NCBI RefSeq assembly: GCF_002564025.1
Contig: NZ_PDJH01000001.1
Coordinates: 992,001 to 1,056,000, forward strand
Reading direction: 5' to 3'
DNA length: 64,000 nt
Origin: Flavimobilis soli
Lineage (GTDB): Bacteria; Actinomycetota; Actinomycetes; Actinomycetales; Cellulomonadaceae
Part shown: positions 51,301 through 59,606 of the stretch, piece after piece
How positions within the stretch are numbered: position 1 is the stretch's first letter
Layout of the letters: each line of letters opens with the position of its first letter
Notes under the pieces: generated by a model
Told to the model about the DNA's origin: nothing
Database searches by the model: none
Seen by the model: only the letters and a program-made list of their open reading frames with translations
Made by a program: the position numbers and the translations under genes

Positions 51301-52653
51301 CGGTGACAGCTTCACCGGGTCGGCGTCGTAGACCTCGCCGAACATGAAGAAGTCCGGGTTGGTGTCCGCGGTGGCCGCCTTGATCGCTGTCGTCCACTCC
51401 TCCCAGAAGGAGAAGTCGACGTGCTTGGCGGTGTCGATGCGGAATCCGTCGATGCCCGACGTCGCCCAGTGCTCGTAGATGTCGATGAAGCCCTGGACCA
51501 CGGTCGGGTTCTTCGTGTCGAGGTCGTCGAGGCCGTCGAAGTCACCGAGGATCGCCGACTCGCCCTGCCACGTCGAGTTGCCGCGGTTGTTGTACAGCGA
51601 CGTGTCGTTGAGCCACGCGGGGACCTTGATGTCCTCGAGGCCGACAGGGATCACAGGGGTGTAGGCCGGGACCGGGTTGCCCTCGGCGTCCTTCGTCGGG
51701 CGGTACGTGTACTCGCCCTCCTCGTAGCTGATGATGTCCGCGGTGTGGTTGACGATGATGTCGAAGTACACCTTGATGCCGCGCGCGTGCGCCTCGTCGA
51801 TGAGGGCGTCGAGCTCGGCGTTCGTGCCGAGGTGCGGGTCGATCTGCGTGAAGTCGGTGATCCAGTAGCCGTGGTAGCCGGCGGACTGGTCGGCGCCGGT
51901 CCCCTGGACCGCGCGGTTCTTGAACGACGGGGTCAGCCAGATCGCGGTCGAGCCGAGGCCCTCGATGTAGTCGAGATTGGCGCGCAGACCGGCGATGTCA
52001 CCGCCGTGGTAATAGGCCTTGTCGGTCGGGTCGAAGCCCGAGACGCTGCGGTCGTTCTCCTCGCCCTCGGGGACGAGCCCGCCCGTGTCGTTGCTCGGGT
52101 CGCCGTTGGCGAAGCGGTCCGTGAGGACGAAGTAGAACTGCTCGTCGGAGCCGGGCTGGCGCACGGGCGCCGGAGCGTCGGCCTCGGTGGCGGGTTCGAC
52201 GGTGTCGTCGACGGGCGTCACGGTCGTCTTGCCGGTGGCGGCGTCGAACGTGAAGCGGAGCTCGGCGTCTCCTCCGAGACCGAGGTCGATGTTCGGAGCG
52301 CCGCCGGCGCTCGAACCGTTCGCGCCCCACGCGGGCGCGTCCCAGCTGTCGCCGCCGAGGACCTTGAAGGCGTAACGACCGGCGTCGAGCTCTGCGGTGA
52401 GCGCGTAGACGGACGTGTCGCCGACCTGGGTGAGCAGGCCGTCCTCGCATGCGGGTGCCCAGTCGTCGGCGCAGCCGAGCTGGGTCTGGAGGCTGCCGAC
52501 GAGCCGGTAGGTGGCCTCGTCGGCCGCGACGGCGGTGCTCGGCACCGCCGCGACGCCGGTTGCCGCGAGGGCCGCCGTCGTGAACACCGCGGCGGTGCCG
52601 CGGAGCCTTCGCCCGGACGGCCAGCCTGTCCGGACGCGTGTTGCATGAACCAT
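45370..52653 (-). CDS. Secreted bifunctional amylopullulanase (two GH13 domains)
   Basis: 2427 residues. Signal peptide (1-44, ending STAVAA), a pullulanase-type X25 starch-associated module (about 48-150), a GH13 alpha-amylase domain (about 175-690) with nucleophile region GFRIDTAKH (near 402), acid/base FGEVYD (near 438) and LGNHD (near 508). Four further X25-like modules follow, each with a cysteine pair (for example GGCADWTPGC, MGCAADWDATC). Then a CBM48-like region (DVPTLAVWAPTARTV) and a pullulanase domain (about 1480-2100) with YELHIRDFSISDPS, YNHTAAAG, GFRFDLMGHH (near 1706), YGEGWNFGE (near 1747) and AHDNETL. The C-terminus has Ig-like, Lys-rich repeats. Both active sites look intact. 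It should cut alpha-1,4 and alpha-1,6 bonds of starch, glycogen and pullulan outside the cell. Confidence 0.93.
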   Translation of the reverse strand: MVHATRVRTGWPSGRRLRGTAAVFTTAALAATGVAAVPSTAVAADEATYRLVGSLQTQLGCADDWAPACEDGLLTQVGDTSVYALTAELDAGRYAFKVLGGDSWDAPAWGANGSSAGGAPNIDLGLGGDAELRFTFDAATGKTTVTPVDDTVEPATEADAPAPVRQPGSDEQFYFVLTDRFANGDPSNDTGGLVPEGEENDRSVSGFDPTDKAYYHGGDIAGLRANLDYIEGLGSTAIWLTPSFKNRAVQGTGADQSAGYHGYWITDFTQIDPHLGTNAELDALIDEAHARGIKVYFDIIVNHTADIISYEEGEYTYRPTKDAEGNPVPAYTPVIPVGLEDIKVPAWLNDTSLYNNRGNSTWQGESAILGDFDGLDDLDTKNPTVVQGFIDIYEHWATSGIDGFRIDTAKHVDFSFWEEWTTAIKAATADTNPDFFMFGEVYDADPVKLSPYLRDSDMDAVLDFTFQDAAAVWAQGGKASNLTALFEGDDYYTTATKNAHSLPTFLGNHDMGRIGYFVKDKDAAEKRSQLAHSLMYLTRGQPVVYYGDEQGFVGSVGDGKDKNARQSLFASQVGEFTSQKLLDGTVAGAVDRFDTDAALYTHIAELAELRSAHPALSSGAQIEQHADSNAGIYAFSRVDTAAEDMVEYLVAVNNATQAASATFTALTPDATFTPLYGTDDGVTSGADGTVTLEVPALSAVVLKAGSPLVADAEPITPQLATVAPTGGLRPLADISVDLGTERYAETSFYVRAVGTEDWKLLGTDDTTTPRVFLDSEAHGYADGDLLQLRVVVRDAEGNLSQTSTVAVVGNDHGAGYPAGSDVDNRLTIPGSHGTEIGGCADWTPGCASTALTERANGSYAGTFDIPAGSYSYKFAFGTDWGRDYDSNGTLTGGENYAYTHAGGPITFYFDPITKLGANTAEGPVLSLVGSFQSQTRCGADWKETCLDNQMKLRADGTYRAVLTDLEPGTYEVKAVDGLSLDTAYGTEDGDNVSFEITEAAPAAIVTLDLTTGVLSVTTGEAPNEGPEPLRDAVVSIAGSLNSEMGCAADWDATCVEAELTERVGANYSATFTLPAGSYEYKVVVGHSWDENYGLNRDAGGANIPLVLDAETAVTFVYDDESHFVTAIYPGSESRFATIAGTIQPQLGCAASWAPECLGSWLQNWDRDGVVYRYETNRLKKGTYEAKAALDKAWAEAYPGSNLGFTVPTDYAKMVFTLNMETKEFTAMADTTVAGEGSRAVWLDSRTVALPVGAISGQSASRTWTLYSAPEGGLSADKENVTVPAGTLSVELTQDADGLPAALRTKYPHLASYVALELPESVTREQVEEYLTGQLFLVQRSDAGVEYATGVQIAPVLDDVFAAVEDRTLGVAWAGDVPTLAVWAPTARTVTTLVWTDGDITSDPTEVPAVRQADGSWVTAGEASWKNKPYKYDIEVYVPSTGQVEHNVVTDPYSVGLTLNSTHSVLVDLADPAFRPTDWATTAAPTIERDVDRSIYELHIRDFSISDPSVPEEQRGTYLAFAGEGDGVKHLRKLAEAGMNTVHLLPSFDIATIEEDRSKQATTADLSGFAPDSEEQQAAVAAIKDADGFNWGYDPMHYTTPEGSYASEGNQDGGARVAEYRTMVGALHKNGLQVVQDVVYNHTAAAGQDPKSVLDRVVPGYYQRLSATGGVETSTCCSNVATENLVAQKLMVDSVVTWAKHYKIDGFRFDLMGHHSKANMLAVREALDELTLSRDGVDGKSIYLYGEGWNFGEVANNARFEQATQGQLNGTGIGTFSDRLRDAVHGGSPVDGGSTFEQGFGTGLGTDPNGNRRGDGGVNNGSAAELADLAHQSDLVRLGLAGNLEDYTFVTSSGQAQRGDEIDYRGAPAGYASEPGEVITYVDAHDNETLFDLLTLKLPTSTPMADRVRMNTLSLATAALSQTPSFWHAGTDLLRSKSLDRDSYNSGDHFNKIDWTGQSNNFGVGLPSKEKNEEKWGIMRPLLANPALKPSPADIAAANDQALDLLRLRYSTPLLRLGSADLIKQKVSFPGSGVDATPGLLVMHVDDKVGTDVDPALDGVLVVFNASPAPITEKVPGLEGRAYELSKVQKDGSDAVVKTTTWDAATGTVTIPGRTVAVLTQAKGGATPAKIASTTTLTTKTATATQGDRVTVEAVVTAKGVVPTGTVQVREGSTVLATGTLASGRASVVLPASFTSKPGARSLVAVYSGSTTVAASTSAGLKVTIKPRPATPVKATSTTVLSPTKRTAKLGSAVTWTVRVRSAVPATGKVEIRSGKKVLGSASVKNGVAKVKLSKKAVAKLGSTKVRAYYLGSSKVEASSSAAGTLKVTKASAKVKVKVSGAKVGKRAKVKVTVSAPAGKATGTVKVVARGKTLGKATIKKGKATITLPRSFANKAKTKAITVKYSGSSTVSGKSTTVKVKVTKAARR

Positions 52654-52719
52654 GGATGGACCCCTTTGTCAGTGCGGACCACGACGTCCGCACGCAGCAT
52701 GTGGGGGCGAGGTTAATCG

Positions 52720-52822
52720 TTGCAGCAAGTTGCAGCAAGCGCCCGGATTTCCCTTGCAGGGTAGGACGAATCGGGCGCCAGGAACGGCATGATTCCGTCG
52801 CGACCTCGCGCTTTTCTTGCAG
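52720..52822. promoter_or_regulatory. TTGCAG operator array upstream of the amylopullulanase gene
   Basis: TTGCAGCAA occurs twice with a 10-base period (52720-52728, 52730-52738). Further CTTGCAG motifs are at 52753-52759 and 52816-52822. TTGCAG/CTGCAAG repeats are known in promoters of actinomycete amylase genes controlled by MalR-type LacI regulators. Here the pair of near-palindromes lies about 70 bases before the start codon, suitable for repression by maltose-responsive regulator. Confidence 0.6.
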
Positions 52823-52870
52823 CGCCCGGCAACCCGCCACAACCGGGCATCCCACCCATCCCGGACATGA

Positions 52871-52904
52871 CGAGACCCCGGCCCCTCGAGGGGCCGGGGT
52901 CTCG
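52871..52904. terminator. Perfect 34-bp palindrome, terminator of mdh
   Basis: The arms CGAGACCCCGGCCCC and GGGGCCGGGGTCTCG flank TCGA, so the whole 34 bases form an unbroken palindrome. It is 21 bases downstream of the mdh stop on the minus strand and insulates mdh from the amylopullulanase promoter region. Confidence 0.8.
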
Positions 52905-52925
52905 GCGGCGCGGGAGCCGACCAGG

Positions 52926-53918
<993 letters not shown>

Positions 53919-53987
53919 TCAACTCCCTCGTCGTCGTGCCGCACGCGGCCCGCCGAACAGGCGGGACGCCTTGTCCCATCATGCCAA

Positions 53988-54021
53988 CAGCGGCCTGCCC
54001 GGAACTCCGGACAGGCCGCTG
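53988..54021. terminator. Terminator of icd
   Basis: CAGCGGCCTG (53988-53997) pairs with CAGGCCGCTG (54012-54021), with an inner CCGGA/TCCGG stem. It is 15 bases after the icd stop on the minus strand. Confidence 0.75.
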
Positions 54022-54036
54022 CTGATCAGCATCCGC

Positions 54037-55257
54037 TCAGGCCGCGAGACGGGCCGAGAGGTTCTCGTCGAGCGCCGCGAGGAACTCCTCCGTCGTCAGC
54101 CACTCCTGCTCCGGGCCGATGAGGAGCGCGAGGTCCTTGGTCATCTTGCCGGACTCGACCGTCGTGATGACGACGTCCTCGAGCGTCTCCGCGAACTTCA
54201 CGACGTCGGGCGTGCCGTCGAGCTTGCCGCGGTGCATGAGGCCGCGGGTCCACGCGAAGATCGAGGCGATCGGGTTCGTCGACGTCGGCTTGCCCTGCTG
54301 GTGCTGGCGGTAGTGACGCGTCACCGTGCCGTGCGCGGCCTCGGCCTCGACGGTCTTGCCGTCAGGCGTCATGAGGACCGACGTCATGAGGCCGAGCGAG
54401 CCGAAGCCCTGCGCGACCGTGTCCGACTGGACGTCGCCGTCGTAGTTCTTGCAGGCCCAGACGTAGCCGCCCTCCCACTTCATGGCCGAGGCGACCATGT
54501 CGTCGATGAGGCGGTGCTCGTAGGTGAGGCCGGCAGCCTCGAACTGCTCCTTGAACTCCGTGTCGAAGACCTCCTGGAACAGGTCCTTGAACTGGCCGTC
54601 GTAGGCCTTGAGGATCGTGTTCTTCGTCGAGAGGTAGACGGGGTAGCTGCGCTGCAGGCCGTACGCGAACGAGGCGCGGGCGAAGTCCTTGATGGACTCG
54701 TTGAAGTTGTACATGCCCATCGCGACGCCACCCTCCTCGGGGAAGGTCACGACGGTCTGCTTGATCTCCTCGGAGCCGTCAGCAGGCGTGTACGTCAGCG
54801 TGAGGGTCCCGGCGCCGGGGACCTTGAAGTTGGTCGCCTTGTACTGGTCGCCGTGGGCGTGACGGCCGATGATGATCGGCTTGTTCCAGCCCGGCACCAG
54901 ACGCGGGATGTTCGAGATGATGATCGGCTCGCGGAAGACGACGCCACCGAGGATGTTGCGGATCGTGCCGTTGGGCGAGACCCACATCTTCTTGAGGCCG
55001 AACTCCTCGACGCGCGCCTCGTCGGGCGTGATCGTCGCGCACTTGACGCCGACGTTGTACTGCTTGATCGCGTTCGCGGCGTCGATCGTCACCTGGTCGT
55101 CGGTCGCGTCGCGGTTCTCGATCGACAGGTCGTAGTACTTGAGGTCGATGTCGAGGTACGGGTGGATGAGGCGGTCCTTGATGAACTGCCAGATGATGCG
55201 CGTCATCTCGTCGCCGTCGAGCTCGACTACCGGGTTGACGACCTTGATCTTGCCCAT
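54037..55257 (-). CDS. icd: NADP-dependent isocitrate dehydrogenase (homodimeric type)
   Basis: 406 residues from ATG 55257; AGGAGA lies upstream and the protein then begins [20 protein letters not shown] as in the family, whereas the longer frame to 55329 gives unlikely sequence. Substrate residues: [46 protein letters not shown], and the NADP region [13 protein letters not shown]. The 406-residue form is the eukaryote-like dimeric enzyme, not the 740-residue monomeric one. It makes 2-oxoglutarate and NADPH in the TCA cycle. Divergent from the MIP channel gene. Confidence 0.97.
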   Translation of the reverse strand: MGKIKVVNPVVELDGDEMTRIIWQFIKDRLIHPYLDIDLKYYDLSIENRDATDDQVTIDAANAIKQYNVGVKCATITPDEARVEEFGLKKMWVSPNGTIRNILGGVVFREPIIISNIPRLVPGWNKPIIIGRHAHGDQYKATNFKVPGAGTLTLTYTPADGSEEIKQTVVTFPEEGGVAMGMYNFNESIKDFARASFAYGLQRSYPVYLSTKNTILKAYDGQFKDLFQEVFDTEFKEQFEAAGLTYEHRLIDDMVASAMKWEGGYVWACKNYDGDVQSDTVAQGFGSLGLMTSVLMTPDGKTVEAEAAHGTVTRHYRQHQQGKPTSTNPIASIFAWTRGLMHRGKLDGTPDVVKFAETLEDVVITTVESGKMTKDLALLIGPEQEWLTTEEFLAALDENLSARLAA

Positions 55258-55318
55258 GCGCACGGATCTCCTGTGTCTTCTGCGGTGGGGGGGTTCCTCG
55301 GCCGAGCCTATCCGACTT

Positions 55319-55330
55319 CTTGACGTCAAG
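55319..55330. promoter_or_regulatory. Palindrome CTTGACGTCAAG in the icd/MIP promoter gap
   Basis: A perfect 12-bp palindrome that offers TTGACG as a -35-like hexamer on both strands. TAGGCT follows on the icd side. Could be an operator shared by the divergent pair. Confidence 0.45.
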
Positions 55331-55453
55331 ATAGTTCTGGCGGCGTGGACCGACCTACGTCACGGTGCCAGACTCAGGCAGTGCTCAGCCCACGGTGAGA
55401 GCATCCAGCGAACCGCCGGACGCCCCTGACGGGGCCCCACAGACAGGAACCGC

Positions 55454-56452
55454 ATGTCGACGACATTGCACGAGCCCGACTTCGACCTCATCGACCTCGA
55501 CGACACGCCCCCGGGACTGCTCGCCCGCGTGGGAGCCGAGATCTTCGCCTCCTTCGTGCTCGTGCTGCTCGTCGGCGGCGCTCTGGTGTACGCCTCGATC
55601 AACGCCGTCGGCACGGGGACGCTCGGGGTCGCTGTCGCGGCCGCGGCCGCCGTCGCCGCCGCGGGCACCGCCGTCTCGCGCGTCTCGGGCGGGCACCTCA
55701 ACCCCGCCGTGACCCTCGGCCTGGCCGTCGCGGGACGCTTCTCGTGGCGCGACGTCCTCCCCTACTGGCTCGCGCAGCTCGTCGGCGCGGCCCTCGCCGG
55801 CCTCACGCTGTTCCTCGCGACGCCGCAGTCCTTCGGCGTGGCCCTCCAGGCCGCGTCGCAGCGCGACGTCGTCTCCCTCGCCGCCAACGGGTTCGGCGCG
55901 AACTCGCCCCTCGGACGCATCTCGGAGGGCGCGATCGACGTGACCCTGACGAACGCGCTCATCGTCCAGGCGATCGCCGCAGCCGTCCTGGTCGGCGTCT
56001 TCCTCGGCGTCACCGGACGCCGCTCGTGGGCCGCGAACCCGATCGTCCTCGTGGGCCTCGTCCTCGGCGGCCTGACGGTCGTGACGGTCCCGCTGACCAA
56101 CGGTGGCATCAACCCCGCGTACTCGTTCGGCATCGCGCTGTTCTCGACGTCGTGGGCGCTCTCGCAGCTCTGGCTCTTCGCGCTCGCGCCGCTCGTCGGC
56201 GCGGTCGTCGCCGGCGCCGCGTATCGCCTCGTCACGACGAAGGTGCCGCCCGCGCTGATCGACGGCGACCAGGACGACGCCACGGCCGCCGTCACGGCAG
56301 CCGAGGACGCCGCAACCCCGGACACGGCAGCCGTGGACGCCGCAGCCGCCGACGCGTCTGTGGACGCGTCCGCGGACGAGGCCGAGGCCGAGGCCGAGGC
56401 CGAGGCCGAGGCCACGGTGTCGGACGAGGAGCCCGAGGCTCCGCGCGGCTGA
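55454..56452 (+). CDS. MIP/aquaporin family channel with acidic tail
   Basis: 332 residues from ATG 55454 (AGGAA upstream). Six hydrophobic segments and two NPA motifs: GGHLNPAVT (NPA at 83-85) and GGINPAYSFG (near 220-222). The channel core ends near residue 265; about 65 residues of Ala/Asp/Glu-rich tail follow, including five repeats of the hexanucleotide GAGGCC coding Glu-Ala. It conducts water or small solutes such as glycerol. The tail has no counterpart in classical aquaporins and may be prone to slippage. Residues flanking the pore do not let me decide between water and glycerol. Ends at a 19-bp-stem terminator. Confidence 0.85.
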   Translation: MSTTLHEPDFDLIDLDDTPPGLLARVGAEIFASFVLVLLVGGALVYASINAVGTGTLGVAVAAAAAVAAAGTAVSRVSGGHLNPAVTLGLAVAGRFSWRDVLPYWLAQLVGAALAGLTLFLATPQSFGVALQAASQRDVVSLAANGFGANSPLGRISEGAIDVTLTNALIVQAIAAAVLVGVFLGVTGRRSWAANPIVLVGLVLGGLTVVTVPLTNGGINPAYSFGIALFSTSWALSQLWLFALAPLVGAVVAGAAYRLVTTKVPPALIDGDQDDATAAVTAAEDAATPDTAAVDAAAADASVDASADEAEAEAEAEAEATVSDEEPEAPRG

Positions 56453-56463
56453 CGCGCAACTGC

Positions 56464-56507
56464 ACGACGAAGGCCGCCACCCGGACCGGGGTGGCGGCCT
56501 TCGTCGT
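56464..56507. terminator. Bidirectional terminator between MIP channel and DUF3017
   Basis: A 19-bp perfect stem (56464-56482 with 56489-56507, core GGCCGCCACCC/GGGTGGCGGCC) with a six-base loop, in the gap between two convergent genes. The strongest hairpin in this part of the window. Confidence 0.85.
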
Positions 56508-56520
56508 CCGCGGCCTGCGG

Positions 56521-56862
56521 CTAGAGCTGCGGGGCCGTCAGCGCGAGCGCGGTGATCGCGCCGCACAGGGCCCAGAAGAGCCCGACGTCGAAGAAGCGGG
56601 AGCGGATCGCGAGGCCCGCGACCGGCTCAGCCGCGACGAGACGCACGCCGCCGCAGAGCGCGAGCTGGGCGGCGAGGACGAGGGCAGCGATGCGGGCGCC
56701 GCTCACGAACGCGAGCACGCACACGACGACGATCATCGTCGCGTTGGCCCAGATCCACAGGTTGCGCCGCGGGGCGATCGCACGGGAGGCCGCGGCGACG
56801 TCGTCGACGGGGACGCGACCGGCGTCGACCTCGGGGTCGTCGCCCGGGCTCGTCTGCTCCAC
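56521..56862 (-). CDS. DUF3017 small membrane protein
   Basis: 113 residues from GTG 56862, chosen for AGGAGG six bases upstream; a GTG at 56916 would overlap the divergent promoter. Three hydrophobic helices (WIWANATMIVVVCVLAFVSG, IAALVLAAQLALCGGVRL, FFDVGLFWALCGAITALAL) with the conserved EPVAGLAIRSRFFDV loop. DUF3017 proteins usually sit beside folD or mdh in actinobacteria; here the folD block is 20 kb away and mdh/icd are close. Function unknown. Confidence 0.82.
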   Translation of the reverse strand: MEQTSPGDDPEVDAGRVPVDDVAAASRAIAPRRNLWIWANATMIVVVCVLAFVSGARIAALVLAAQLALCGGVRLVAAEPVAGLAIRSRFFDVGLFWALCGAITALALTAPQL

Positions 56863-56921
56863 GACGACCTCCTCGAGTGTGTCTCCTGCTGGGCCGCCCG
56901 GCCCAGGTCCGCCCACGAGAC

Positions 56922-56927
56922 TACCGT
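56922..56927 (+). promoter_or_regulatory. -10 box of the ferredoxin-reductase-like gene, leaderless geometry
   Basis: TACCGT, then TGTCCC, then GTG 56934. Same hexamer and spacing as upstream of the phosphotransferase at 11407. Confidence 0.6.
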
Positions 56928-56933
56928 TGTCCC

Positions 56934-58274
56934 GTGATCGACCCCGCGCCCACCGGCACCTGCGCCCCTCGTTCCGTCGTCGTCGTGGGGGCCGGCCTCG
57001 CCGGCGCGCGCACGGCCTCCCGCCTGCGGGACCTCGGGTTCACGGGTCGCGTGACGGTCGTCGGCGACGAGCCGATCGCGCCGTACGACCGCCCGCCGCT
57101 CTCGAAGCACCTCCTCGACCGCCCGCAGCCGACGTGGCTCGCGGACGACCTCGACATCCGGCTCTCGGAGCTCGCCGACGACGTGCTCCTGGGTACGCAG
57201 GCCGTCGGGCTCGAGGCGGTCGCGGACGGCCAGGGCCCCGCCTACCGCGTGGGGCTGCGCGACGCGGACGGCACACGTCGCACGCTCGAGACCGACGCCG
57301 TCGTCGTCGCGTGCGGCTCGCGGCCCGTCCGCCCTCAGGGCTGGGAGGACGCGCTCGTGCTGCACACCGCCGACGACGCGGACCGGCTGCGCGCCCGCCT
57401 CGCCGAGGTGACGGCCGCGGGCGGGCGCGGCCACGTCGTGTGCGTCGGCGCCGGCTGGATCGGTGCGGAGCTCGCGGGCGTCCTCACGGACGCGGGCATC
57501 GCGGTGACGGTGGTCGAGGCGGCGTCCGCGCCGCTCGCGGCCGCGCTCGGCGAGCATGCGGGCCGGCTCACGCTCCCCTGGTACGAGGACCATCCCGGGC
57601 TGCGGCTCGTCACGGGAGCGAGCGTCGTCGCGGTGCGACGCGACGGCGTCGACCTGGGCGACGGCACGACGATCGAGGCCGACGTCGTGGTCGCGGCGGT
57701 CGGCGCGCGTCCCGCGACGGCCTGGCTCGGCGGCACGCTCGCCGGTCTCGTGGACCTCGGGCCGCGCGGGGCGGTCGTCGTCGACGAGGAGCACCGCCCG
57801 ATCGACGCGACCGGCCTACCGGTCGCGGGGCTCGAGGGCGTGCGCGTCGTCGGTGACGCTGCGCTGCGCCGTTCGCCGCGCCACGGCTGGGTCGCGGGCG
57901 GGCACTGGGACGCCGCGCTCACCGGTCCGGAGACGGCCGTCCGCTCGCTCCTGGGACTCGTCGACGGACCCGCACCGGACCCTGCTCCCTACGTGTTCTC
58001 GACGCAGCTCGGGCACGAGCTGTCGATGTTCGGTGTGCCGAGCCCGCAGGACGACGTCGTCGTGCGTGGCGGCGACGAGCGCCCGGGCGGCGCGGGCGGA
58101 TGGACCGCCCTGTGGTTCGCTCCCGACGACGGTCGGCCCGGCCGCGTGCTCACGGCAGCCCTGGCCGTCGACCGGCCGCGCGACGTCGCCGCGGCGCGGC
58201 GCCTGTTCGCGGGCGCCGAGCTGCCGCGGCTCGACCCTGTGGTCGCCGCCGACCCGGACTCACGCCTGCGGTAG
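56934..58274 (+). CDS. FAD-dependent ferredoxin/rubredoxin reductase-like oxidoreductase
   Basis: 446 residues from GTG 56934. FAD-binding GAGLAGARTASRLR (19-32), YDRPPLSKHLLD as in BenA/rubredoxin-type reductases, ATGSRPxR-like ACGSRPVRPQGWED, NAD-binding VGAGWIGAELAGVL (near 170-183), and the FAD-closing block VVGDAALRRSPRHGWVAGGHWDAA. It would pass electrons from NAD(P)H to a ferredoxin-like partner, such as for a P450 or oxygenase; no such partner is adjacent. Its 3' end overlaps the convergent MFS gene by 15 bases. Confidence 0.88.
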   Translation: MIDPAPTGTCAPRSVVVVGAGLAGARTASRLRDLGFTGRVTVVGDEPIAPYDRPPLSKHLLDRPQPTWLADDLDIRLSELADDVLLGTQAVGLEAVADGQGPAYRVGLRDADGTRRTLETDAVVVACGSRPVRPQGWEDALVLHTADDADRLRARLAEVTAAGGRGHVVCVGAGWIGAELAGVLTDAGIAVTVVEAASAPLAAALGEHAGRLTLPWYEDHPGLRLVTGASVVAVRRDGVDLGDGTTIEADVVVAAVGARPATAWLGGTLAGLVDLGPRGAVVVDEEHRPIDATGLPVAGLEGVRVVGDAALRRSPRHGWVAGGHWDAALTGPETAVRSLLGLVDGPAPDPAPYVFSTQLGHELSMFGVPSPQDDVVVRGGDERPGGAGGWTALWFAPDDGRPGRVLTAALAVDRPRDVAAARRLFAGAELPRLDPVVAADPDSRLR

Positions 58275-59606
58275 CGGCTCCCGCTGCTTCTCGCGCACCC
58301 GGAAGAGCGGGGCTGCGAGGGCGAGCACGACCCCGCCGACGACGATCGCCGCGCCCGTCGAGGCTCCGGTCGCGACCGCTCCGAGGACGACGAGGCCGAG
58401 CGAGCTCGACGGCTGCCCGACCATCGACGCGAGCGACAGGACCGTCGCGCGGTTCTCGTTGCCGACCTGCTCGTGGAGCAGCGTCTCGTAGAGGACGCCG
58501 GACGCCTCGTGGACGGCGTACGTGAGCAGGTACGCGGCGACGAGACCGACGACGCCGCCGACGAGCCCCATCCCGACGACCGTCGCGCCCTGCACGAGCC
58601 GCAGCACGAGAGAGACGTTGCGGATGCTGCCGAGCCGCAGGAGCGGGGCGACGAGCGCGGCGCCGAGCGCCGCGACGCCCCAACCGGCCGCGGTGACGGG
58701 TCCGAGGAGCGCTGCGGCGGCGTCGGGGCCGCCGACGAGCTCCGCGGCGCGCACGGGCATGAGCGTCTCGAACGCGACCATGCCGAAGCCCCAGAACAGC
58801 TCGACGGCGACGAGCGCGGTGAGCACGCGCGAGCGTCGCAGCAGCAGGACGCCGTCGCGGATCGCGCGCGGGGTGCCGCGCACGGACCGGCCGAGCGCGC
58901 CGCGCTCGCGCGGCCGGTCCTCGCGCACGAGGAGCGCTGCGGCGACGAGCTGGCCGACCGTCGCGACGATCGCGACGTAGACGACGAGGTCGAGCGCCCG
59001 CGACGACCCGGTCGGCGCCCATGCGACGAGCCCGCCCGCCGCGAGTGCGCCCGAGGCGATGCCGACGCCGCTCACGACCCCTGCGCCCGACAGGCCGCGC
59101 GCGACGGTCGCGGACCGGCTCTCCGCATCTCCGTCGTCCGGGGTGGGGCTCGCGTGGACGGCGTCGACGAACCACGCGTTGAGCGGACCCGAGTCGAGCG
59201 CGCGGAAGACGCCCATGACGCCGAACGCGACCGCGAACGCGAGCGGCGTCCTCGCGACGGCGACGAGGCCGAGCGCGACGATCGCGAAGCCCGCTGACGC
59301 GAGGACCACGGGGCGTCTGCCGAGCGCGTCCGCGAGGCCGCCCGTCGGCAGCTCGAGCAGCAGCACCACGATGCCCTGCGTGGCGAGCGCGGCGCCGAGC
59401 TGCGCGACGGTGAGGCCGCGCTGCAGCGGCAGGAGGGTCATGACGGGCAGCAGCAGACCGACGGGCAGCCAGCGCAGGCCCGTGAGCAGCCAGAAGCGGT
59501 TGCGGACCTGGGCCAGAGCGAGCTGCGGGCGCGGTGGCGGGTAGGCCTCGGTGCCGATGTCCGGCGCCGTGCCCACGGCGTCGGCTCCCGCGCCGTCGTC
59601 GGGCAT
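58260..59606 (-). CDS. Major facilitator superfamily transporter
   Basis: 448 residues from ATG 59606, which shares one base with the ArsR stop (TGATG), so it is translationally coupled. About twelve hydrophobic helices; the loop 2-3 signature reads GGLADALGRRPVVLASAG, and LPLQRGLTVAQLG precedes it, as in drug-type MFS exporters. A 30-residue charged insertion (PTPDDGDAESRS) lies in the N-terminal half. Paired with an ArsR/PadR-like repressor, it probably exports a toxic small molecule sensed by that repressor. Substrate unknown. Confidence 0.87.
   Translation of the reverse strand: MPDDGAGADAVGTAPDIGTEAYPPPRPQLALAQVRNRFWLLTGLRWLPVGLLLPVMTLLPLQRGLTVAQLGAALATQGIVVLLLELPTGGLADALGRRPVVLASAGFAIVALGLVAVARTPLAFAVAFGVMGVFRALDSGPLNAWFVDAVHASPTPDDGDAESRSATVARGLSGAGVVSGVGIASGALAAGGLVAWAPTGSSRALDLVVYVAIVATVGQLVAAALLVREDRPRERGALGRSVRGTPRAIRDGVLLLRRSRVLTALVAVELFWGFGMVAFETLMPVRAAELVGGPDAAAALLGPVTAAGWGVAALGAALVAPLLRLGSIRNVSLVLRLVQGATVVGMGLVGGVVGLVAAYLLTYAVHEASGVLYETLLHEQVGNENRATVLSLASMVGQPSSSLGLVVLGAVATGASTGAAIVVGGVVLALAAPLFRVREKQREPLPQA

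Noticed and set aside
43738-51306. A 2522-residue open frame on the plus strand opposite the ROK and amylopullulanase genes
   Set aside because: Same antisense artefact; it crosses several real genes and has no recognisable domain or ribosome binding site.
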